49,983 bases of DNA, from contig JADZBO010000209.1 in assembly GCA_020851995.1 (NCBI GenBank), positions 1 through 49,983 on the forward strand. Reading direction: 5' to 3'. Under the pieces are notes generated by a model that was given only the letters and a program-made list of their open reading frames with translations, made no database searches and was not told the origin of the DNA. Below, in pieces: positions 44,290-49,983 of the stretch (positions within the stretch are counted from its first letter, which is position 1; every line of letters starts with the position of its first letter). This DNA is from Burkholderiaceae bacterium (lineage in GTDB: Bacteria; Pseudomonadota; Gammaproteobacteria; Burkholderiales; Burkholderiaceae_B). A program made the translations under genes and the position numbers.

Positions 44290-45078
44290 CTATTTCTGAA
44301 AATCGCGGAATCGTGGTTTGCGTTTTTCGCGGAACGCATTGCCGCCTTCCTTGGCTTCGTCTGTGCCATAGAAGAGCGACACGGCCTGGAACCCGAGGTT
44401 TGCGATGCCGCGGATGTTTTCGCTGTCTGCATTGAACGAGCGCTTTGCGATCGCGATGGCGGTCGGGCTCATCTGCATGATTTCCGCACACCATTTGTCC
44501 ACTTCGGCGTCGAGTTCGGCATCCGGGACGAACTTATTGATCAGGCCCATCGCCAGCGCTTCAGCGGCCGTGTACTTGCGGCACAGATACCAGATTTCGC
44601 GGGCCTTCTTTTCGCCGACGATGCGCGCAAGGTAGGCGGTGCCGTAGCCAGGATCGACTGAACCGACCTTCGGGCCAACCTGTCCGAACATGGCGTTGTC
44701 GGATGCGATGGTCAGATCGCAAAGCGTGACCAGCACGTTGCCCCCGCCGATCGCGTAGCCGCGCACCTTGGCAATCACCGGCTTAGGCACGTCACGGATT
44801 GCCGCATGCAGCGCTTCGATCGGCACGCCGAGCGTGCCCCGCCCTGCACGGGCCGATTTCTTGTCGCTGCTGTCCCCACCCACGCCAAAGGCACGGCCGA
44901 GACCCGTCAGCACGATGACGCCCACCGACTTGTTCCAGCCTGCACGATGGATCGCGTCGGTGACTTCCTCGTAGGTTCCCATGCGAAATGCGTTGAGAAC
45001 TTCCGGGCGATTGAACGTAATGGTCGCGACGCCGTCGCGTTCTTCGTAAAGTATGTCCTTGTATTCTGTATCGCTCAT
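44290..45078 (-). CDS. badI: 2-ketocyclohexanecarboxyl-CoA hydrolase-like (BadI) crotonase
   Basis: BadI opens the ring of 2-ketocyclohexane-1-carboxyl-CoA to pimelyl-CoA. The 262-residue protein follows Rhodopseudomonas BadI closely as I recall it, including HAAIRDVPKPVIAKVRGYA, GGGNVLVTLCDLTI, FGQVGPKVGSVDPGYGTAYL and GEKKAREIWYLCRKY. S140 and D142 sit in the KVGSVDPGYG loop. The family shares ancestry with MenB (naphthoyl-CoA synthase), but DPGYG in place of DGGWG favours BadI. The ATG at 45076-45078 gives the family start; the open frame further upstream is not part of the gene. It is 70 bp downstream of the old yellow enzyme gene. A different ring size or substituent is possible. Confidence 0.85.
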   Translation of the reverse strand: MSDTEYKDILYEERDGVATITFNRPEVLNAFRMGTYEEVTDAIHRAGWNKSVGVIVLTGLGRAFGVGGDSSDKKSARAGRGTLGVPIEALHAAIRDVPKPVIAKVRGYAIGGGNVLVTLCDLTIASDNAMFGQVGPKVGSVDPGYGTAYLARIVGEKKAREIWYLCRKYTAAEALAMGLINKFVPDAELDAEVDKWCAEIMQMSPTAIAIAKRSFNADSENIRGIANLGFQAVSLFYGTDEAKEGGNAFREKRKPRFRDFQK

Positions 45079-45148
45079 GACTTGCGTTCCTCGTGGATCA
45101 AGGGTGAGTGCGTGCGGCCCGCCTTCGGCGGGCGAATTCGCAGTGCAG

Positions 45149-46258
45149 TTACTTGTTGCGCGCCGGGGCGAGGAAATCGCCACCCTGCATCGAAGGATGC
45201 GAGCGCTCGTACTGCTTCGGATAGAAGAATTCCTCGCCGAGTTCAGACGCCGCGTGCCAGGGCCAGCGCGGATCCCAAAGCATGCGGCGGCCCAGGGCAA
45301 TGATGTCGGCCTGGCCTTTCTGAAGGATGTCCTCTGCCTGTCTGGGCTCGGTGATGAGCCCGACCGCTGCCGTGCAGATGCCGGTCTCGCGGCGGATCCG
45401 CTCGGCAAACGGAACCTGGTAACCCGGTTCGACGGTGATGGCCTGTTCGGGCACGGCACCACCACTTGACGCGGTTACGTAATCGCAGCCCAGCGCTTGC
45501 AGCGCCTTGGTGAACGCGACGCTGTCCTCGATGGTCCAGCCGCCGGAGGCCCAGTCGATTGAAGAAATCCTCGCACCCATCGGTTTGTGCTCGGGCCACG
45601 CACGCCGGATTGCAGCGAACACCTCCAGCGGAAAGCGCATCCGGTTTTCCAGACTTCCGCCAAATTCGTCCGTACGGTTATTCGTCAATGGCGACAGGAA
45701 GTTGTGCAACAGGTAACCGTGCGCGCAATGCAGTTCGAGAAACTCGATGCCGAGTCTGTTGGCGCGCTCCGTCGCGTCGACATAGTCCTGCAGGATGCGC
45801 TGCCTGTCATCCGCGTCCATCGCTTTCGGCGTATTGCGTCGTGGATAGGGGCGGTCATCGGCGCCAAGCGGCGTCCATCCGCCGGCTTCGGGAGGAATTG
45901 CCTGCTGGCGCTCCCAGGCGACAGTGACTGAACTTTTGCGTCCCGCATGCCAAAGCTGCATGCCGATACGTGCACCACCGACGCGACGACAGAATTCGAG
46001 GATCGGCGCAAGCGCGGCCTCCTGCGCGTCGTTCCATAAGCCACAGTCTCCATGGCTCAGACGGGCGACGGGATTGATCGCGGTCGCTTCAATCACGAGC
46101 ATTCCGGCGCCTGATATCGCCATATTGCCGAGATGCATCATGTGCCAGTCGCCGACGCAGCCGTCAACAGCGGAATACTGCCCCATCGGGGACACCATGA
46201 TGCGATTCGGGATGTCGAGATCGCGCAGCCTGAATGGCGAAAAAAGTTTTGTGTTCAT
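45149..46258 (-). CDS. YqjM/XenA-type old yellow enzyme with Gly at the flavin-tuning Cys position
   Basis: This single-domain NAD(P)H:flavin oxidoreductase (369 residues) is of the thermophilic-like OYE class. It has the His pair H177 and H180 in ELHCAHGYLLHNFLSPLTN, Y28, and IGMQLWHAGRKSS. At residue 26, where YqjM and XenA have a cysteine (MCxYS), this protein has glycine (SPMGQYSAVDG). Such enzymes reduce alpha,beta-unsaturated ketones such as cyclohexenone, which fits a ring-metabolism cluster. The ATG at 46256-46258 has a G-rich ribosome binding site. It is followed by the BadI-type gene. Confidence 0.92.
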   Translation of the reverse strand: MNTKLFSPFRLRDLDIPNRIMVSPMGQYSAVDGCVGDWHMMHLGNMAISGAGMLVIEATAINPVARLSHGDCGLWNDAQEAALAPILEFCRRVGGARIGMQLWHAGRKSSVTVAWERQQAIPPEAGGWTPLGADDRPYPRRNTPKAMDADDRQRILQDYVDATERANRLGIEFLELHCAHGYLLHNFLSPLTNNRTDEFGGSLENRMRFPLEVFAAIRRAWPEHKPMGARISSIDWASGGWTIEDSVAFTKALQALGCDYVTASSGGAVPEQAITVEPGYQVPFAERIRRETGICTAAVGLITEPRQAEDILQKGQADIIALGRRMLWDPRWPWHAASELGEEFFYPKQYERSHPSMQGGDFLAPARNK

Positions 46259-46390
46259 TGTCCCCCCGCTTTGCAGGATTATCGTTATCTGTGCCGTCAG
46301 TGTCCGGCATTGCGAACGGAGGCGACACTTTCCACCCACGCGCAGTCCAGAGTATCACGAACGATGCGTCATTGAAACCCGCGTGACGTA

Positions 46391-46428
46391 TTGCCACTGC
46401 ACCGTGAAGTGATGTAGTGCCACGGCAA
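46391..46428 (-). terminator. Candidate stem-loop after the double-length CoA-transferase gene
   Basis: TTGCC (46391-46395) pairs with GGCAA (46424-46428), and an alternative inner stem CCGTG (46402-46406) with CACGG (46421-46425) competes with it. It lies just after the CoA-transferase stop codon in a 176-bp gap before the old yellow enzyme gene, and no U-tract follows. It may separate two transcription units or only be chance. Confidence 0.3.
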
Positions 46429-46434
46429 GGGGAG

Positions 46435-48519
46435 TCATTTGTTCCGAATGCCGAACACTCGCGCGTTATCCGCACCGAGTGCACCAGGCACGATCTGGCT
46501 GATCGCCGGTGTGAGCCGCAACCGGTAGGGCGCGTTGACCAGTGGCCAGAATGTTCCCGCAGTATCGCGACCTGAAGTCAGGCATCTGGCGATGAAATGC
46601 GGTTGACTCAACACATCGGCGATCGGTCGAATCCGCATCAGTGAGACTCCCGCCGCGTCCAGTCCGCCCGCGAGTTCGCTGGCCGGGCGCTGGCAAGGCG
46701 CGCAGCCGTCGAGCACTTCGAGCCCCGATTGTTGTGCCCATGCTGCAAGCACGGTTGCCGGCGCCTCCGCGACATAGTCGGCCTCCGGGCATGTCACGAT
46801 GAGGTGGTCGCCGCGTGTGATCTGACCCGACCAGGCCGGATAGGTCGCCCACACACCGACATCCTGCATGGCCAGATCCACGCTCGCCCCAGAATGAATC
46901 GGGCCTTTGCCATCGCGCAGGCTGCAGAGAATTGCGAAGAGCGCGACCTGCCCGCCCAGAATGTCCGCCGCAGAGATGCCGGCTTTGGTCGGAACGCCGC
47001 CGGCGCGCGTCAAGTCCATCATGCCGCACATTGCCTGTGCGATCGTGTCAAAAGCAGGGCGGCCGGGGTAGGCTGAGTCCACGCCAAATCCGGAGATCGC
47101 GCAATGTATCAGCGCAGGGTTCAGCTCCACAGGTGCGGCACCAGCGCCCAACAGACGCTCGAGCGCGCCTGGACGCATGTTTTCGACCAGTACATCGGCG
47201 CCGCGCAGTAGCGCGCAGAACTGGTCTCGACCCGAGGGGTCTTTCAGGTCGACGGTGACAACCGACTTGTCGGTGTTGGTCATGGCGAAAAAGTAGCCCA
47301 TGTCGCCTTGGCCCGGTTTCCAGAAGCGCGTGGCATCGCCCTCTGCCGGTTCGACCTTGATGACTTCCGCTCCAAGTGCAGCGAGGTTCTTCGCAACGAG
47401 TGGCGCAGTGGTGTACTGACCCACCTCGACGACGCGAACCCCACGCAGCACAGGCTTGTGGCCGGGGCGTCCGGACGTCGACGAACTGTCCGAAGTGGCA
47501 GTTGACGATTGGGGCGCGATGCGTGGGCCGTTGACGGCTCGGCCGGTTCGCATCTTGAACGGCACTCCCGGCGTGCGTGTCGCCATCGTCGCGCAGCCGG
47601 GATCAGCGACTGGGTCATGGATCATTTCACGGTGCACGATGTTTGGATCGTTGGGGAGATCTTCGACGCGAATGATCGGTGCGCAGGGAATATTGAACTG
47701 TTCGCAGCGGGCAAGCAGATCAAGTGTCGAGAAGGACGAGGTCCAAGCCGACACCAGGGCATCCAACTCGTCCACGTGCGCCACGCGATCGGCTACCACC
47801 CGAAAGCGCGTATCGAGGGCGAGCGCAGGCCCGATCATCCCGGAAAGTCGCGCCCACTGGTCTTCCGAAACGGCACAGATGAGTGCCCAGCCATCGCGGG
47901 TCGGGTAGGTGTTCCATGGCGCACCGAGCGGATGACGGTTGCCGATGCGGGATGCTGATCCGCCCGCCAGGGCTTTGGGTAGAAAAGTTGTCAGCGCATT
48001 GACTGCGCAATCGTAGAGTGCGACGTCGACAGCCTGACCGATGCCGTCGCGGTCACGCGCAAGCAGGGCGGTTGCGGCGCCGATGGCGCCGTAGATGCCA
48101 GCGGACACTTCGACGACTGGAAAGCCAATGGCTGTGGGTGGACCGCCGGTGACACCCGTCGAATCCATCAGTCCGCACATCGCCTGCACTTGAAGGTCTG
48201 TGAGTGCGAGGCCTGCGAGCGGGCCGAATGTGCCCGCGCCGGTGATGTCGACCGTGATCATGCGCGGATTTGCCTGGGTGATAGCCCCCAGCGCGCTGCC
48301 GATCCATGCGGGATCCACATCGGAAGAAGTGATCGCGATGTCGGCATGTAGAAGCGCCGCGCGCAATTCGACTTCATTCGAAGGGCGCGCCGTCTGCACG
48401 ACTGCCCCGGCGTCGCGCAGCAGATCCGCGCAGATCGAGACTCCGATGCGACTGCCGATCCTGACAGCACGGGTATCGGAAAGCGCACGTAATTCATTCA
48501 CCCGATTCACTCTGCTCAT
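46435..48519 (-). CDS. Double-length (two-domain) CaiB/BaiF CoA-transferase, one catalytic Asp replaced by Glu
   Basis: The 694-residue protein consists of two CaiB/BaiF-like halves joined by a Ser/Thr-rich linker near residues 335-355. In the N-terminal half the position of the catalytic aspartate is E137 (GFPVVEVSAGIYG). In the C-terminal half it is D518 (GISAADILGGQVA). The C-terminal half has the full family start (GVRVVEVGQYTTAPLVAKNL) and ENMRPG. The N-terminal half lacks part of this start. Type III CoA-transferases work as interlocked dimers, so the fusion may act as a pseudo-dimer. The ATG at 48517-48519 was chosen because it follows the preceding stop codon closely. An ATG at 48555 would overlap that gene by 26 bp. 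Confidence 0.88.
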   Translation of the reverse strand: MSRVNRVNELRALSDTRAVRIGSRIGVSICADLLRDAGAVVQTARPSNEVELRAALLHADIAITSSDVDPAWIGSALGAITQANPRMITVDITGAGTFGPLAGLALTDLQVQAMCGLMDSTGVTGGPPTAIGFPVVEVSAGIYGAIGAATALLARDRDGIGQAVDVALYDCAVNALTTFLPKALAGGSASRIGNRHPLGAPWNTYPTRDGWALICAVSEDQWARLSGMIGPALALDTRFRVVADRVAHVDELDALVSAWTSSFSTLDLLARCEQFNIPCAPIIRVEDLPNDPNIVHREMIHDPVADPGCATMATRTPGVPFKMRTGRAVNGPRIAPQSSTATSDSSSTSGRPGHKPVLRGVRVVEVGQYTTAPLVAKNLAALGAEVIKVEPAEGDATRFWKPGQGDMGYFFAMTNTDKSVVTVDLKDPSGRDQFCALLRGADVLVENMRPGALERLLGAGAAPVELNPALIHCAISGFGVDSAYPGRPAFDTIAQAMCGMMDLTRAGGVPTKAGISAADILGGQVALFAILCSLRDGKGPIHSGASVDLAMQDVGVWATYPAWSGQITRGDHLIVTCPEADYVAEAPATVLAAWAQQSGLEVLDGCAPCQRPASELAGGLDAAGVSLMRIRPIADVLSQPHFIARCLTSGRDTAGTFWPLVNAPYRLRLTPAISQIVPGALGADNARVFGIRNK

Positions 48520-48529
48520 CCCCTTCTTG

Positions 48530-49983
48530 TCAGGCAAGTCCGCTGCCGGGTGCATCCGGCCTGGATATCGCGTCGAGATCGACGCATGCGGTTGAAATTG
48601 GCATGCGGGCGGACCAGCGGAGAGGTGACGACAGGATGGGGACCCAGGTGTCGCCGAATGGCGGCCAGGTCAGCATCATGCGTCGTTCCATCCGGTGCGC
48701 CGATATCACTTCGCTTGGCTCCATGACCGGCGTGGCCTCAACGCCTGCGGCGGCGAGTTCTGTCACGACCTGCGCGCGTGTCATGCCTGCGGTCTGTTCT
48801 GAATCAGCCAGTTTCCGGGCGGCATCGCAGGCCGGTGAATAGACATATCCATCGGAGCAGTGCACCATCGTGGCGTCCGTTCGATCAGCGGGAGCTCCGT
48901 TCCATTCCAGCTGCGTCAGCCAGGCCAGTGCGCGTAGCATGGAAGTGTCTATGTGGCACCCTTGGCCGCTTTTATCGCGGTGCGTGAGTGCCGTGACGAT
49001 CGACAAGGCGGATTGGTTGGCCGCGATCAGATCCGCAACCGAAATGCCCGACTTCAGCAACATTTCCTCGCGCGTGCAGGCGTCGTTGCCGACCAGCGCC
49101 ATGATCCCGCTTGCGGCCTGGACGATTGTGTCGACTGCGGGTCGGGGGCTGGCAATCGCGCCAAATCCTGAAATCGAGCAATAGACGATTCCTGGTACCC
49201 GCGCGCGCACTGCGTCGTAGCCAAAACCAGCGCGCGCCAATGCCCCCGGGCTGAGATTCTGAATCACGACCTGCGAGCCTTCCAGCAAGGACCACAGTCG
49301 GTTGGCCTGCGCCTCGTTCCGAAGATCAAGGCGCAGGCATTTCTTGCCCGCGTTGTAGTTGTGGTAGTAACCGCTGAGCCCGCCAAAGCTCGGCGTCCAC
49401 TTGCGCGAAACCTCGCCTTCGGGGGGTTCGATCTTGATGACCTCGGCGCCAAGCGACGCCAGCAGCCTCCCCGTGAACGGACCGGCGGTGTAAGGGCCAA
49501 TCTCGATGACCCGGATACCGTCGAGCGGTTTGCCATTTCCGGCAGGTGTCACGGGCGAGGGGCGCGGCGCTGCGTGTTCGGGTGCGAAGTCAAGGTCGAC
49601 GATGGGTGCCGGGTAAATCAGTGGAGCACCGCTGTTTGTCGGCACCTCGCGAATATGTCCCTGCGTGCGCTGCGCTGCGATCATGTCCGGGATTGTCGCG
49701 ATTTCGCCGGATGGAATTGCGATGCCGGCCAACAATTCCAGTGCCTGCGCGGTCGACCGGGCGGTTGTCCAGCGGGAAATGTGCGCATCAACTTCATCGA
49801 TATGTGCAACCCGATCGGGCATCAGCGCAAAACGCGGATCTTCCGCAAGCTCAGCAAATCCCATCAGGTTGGCGATGCGCTTCCAGTGCTCGTTGGTCGT
49901 GGTGCAGACGACAATCCGCCCGTCGGCTGTGGGATAGCTGTTCCACGGGGCAATCAGCGGGTGCCTGCAGCCTTCGCGAAAAA
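48530..49983 (-). CDS. Double-length CaiB/BaiF CoA-transferase, 5' part outside the window
   Basis: This is a second two-domain CaiB/BaiF protein. The visible part begins at the window edge with the end of the N-terminal half (HPLIAPWNSYPTADGRIVV), equivalent to HPLGAPWNTYPTRDGW in the neighbouring protein, so the frame continues upstream beyond the apparent ATG at 49864. The C-terminal half is complete: GIRVIEIGPYTAGPFTGRLL, QNLSPGALARAG, and the catalytic aspartate in GISVADLIAANQ (near 49030). It ends 10 bp before the start of the next gene. The two genes are paralogues in tandem and may form a heteromeric or two-step CoA-transfer system. The N-terminal catalytic position cannot be seen. 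Confidence 0.85.
   Translation of the reverse strand, partial: FREGCRHPLIAPWNSYPTADGRIVVCTTTNEHWKRIANLMGFAELAEDPRFALMPDRVAHIDEVDAHISRWTTARSTAQALELLAGIAIPSGEIATIPDMIAAQRTQGHIREVPTNSGAPLIYPAPIVDLDFAPEHAAPRPSPVTPAGNGKPLDGIRVIEIGPYTAGPFTGRLLASLGAEVIKIEPPEGEVSRKWTPSFGGLSGYYHNYNAGKKCLRLDLRNEAQANRLWSLLEGSQVVIQNLSPGALARAGFGYDAVRARVPGIVYCSISGFGAIASPRPAVDTIVQAASGIMALVGNDACTREEMLLKSGISVADLIAANQSALSIVTALTHRDKSGQGCHIDTSMLRALAWLTQLEWNGAPADRTDATMVHCSDGYVYSPACDAARKLADSEQTAGMTRAQVVTELAAAGVEATPVMEPSEVISAHRMERRMMLTWPPFGDTWVPILSSPLRWSARMPISTACVDLDAISRPDAPGSGLA

Noticed and set aside
44290-45078. MenB (naphthoyl-CoA synthase) as product
   Set aside because: The loop reads SVDPGYG as in BadI instead of the MenB-type SFDGGWG, and no menaquinone genes are nearby.

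Overview
The window is gene-dense, GC-rich DNA with no rRNA, tRNA, CRISPR array, insertion sequence or phage gene that I can recognise. Three Bug-type (TctC family) periplasmic receptors, an fdsGBA-fdhD-fdsD formate dehydrogenase locus, CaiB/BaiF CoA-transferases and MmgE/PrpD proteins together point to a betaproteobacterium of the order Burkholderiales, probably near the Alcaligenaceae. This placement is inferred from gene content, not from a marker gene.

Layout. (1) 3-926 is the end of a Bug receptor gene. (2) 910-7171 (minus) encodes a soluble NAD-dependent molybdenum formate dehydrogenase in the order fdsG-fdsB-fdsA-fdhD-fdsD, mostly with overlapping start and stop codons. (3) 7248-10237 (minus) encodes a type III CoA-transferase, an enoyl-CoA hydratase and HMG-CoA lyase. 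It is divergent from a TRAP transporter (10385-13239, plus), and together they look like uptake and cleavage of a branched dicarboxylate such as 3-hydroxy-3-methylglutarate. (4) 13255-16238 (minus) holds a tartrate/D-malate dehydrogenase-type enzyme, a ModA-like binding protein without a visible signal peptide, and a LysR regulator. A 24-bp tandem repeat lies upstream of the dehydrogenase. (5) 16446-25215 (plus) is a long co-directional run: an iron-sulfur flavin enoate reductase, then metallo-beta-lactamase fold hydrolase, Bug receptor, MmgE/PrpD, MmgE/PrpD, metallo-beta-lactamase fold hydrolase and Bug receptor. It is a partly duplicated, mirror-like module.

(6) 25417-34545 (minus) is a tight operon with a dipeptide/oligopeptide ABC importer (SBP, two permeases, two ATPases), 2,3-diaminopropionate ammonia-lyase and an M20 N-carbamoyl-amino-acid/allantoate-type amidohydrolase. 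An N-carbamoyl-D-amino acid hydrolase follows. A D-aminoacylase and a quinone oxidoreductase-like gene diverge from it (34735-37208, plus). (7) 37463-42972 (plus) is a branched-chain-amino-acid-type ABC importer followed by a crotonase. (8) 43072-49983 (minus) encodes an acyl-CoA dehydrogenase, a BadI-type ring-cleaving hydrolase, a YqjM-like old yellow enzyme and two tandem double-length CaiB/BaiF proteins. The last of these runs off the window.

Taken together the window is a chain of transporter-plus-enzyme modules for organic acids and amino acid derivatives. The most interesting parts are the diaminopropionate/ureido hydrolase operon, the putative alicyclic acid module whose enzymes have altered active-site residues, the duplicated hydrolase-Bug-PrpD run, and the fused CoA-transferases with one altered catalytic site. 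Several intergenic gaps carry short tandem repeats of unrelated units, and both ABC operons have a strong stem-loop just after the binding-protein gene.
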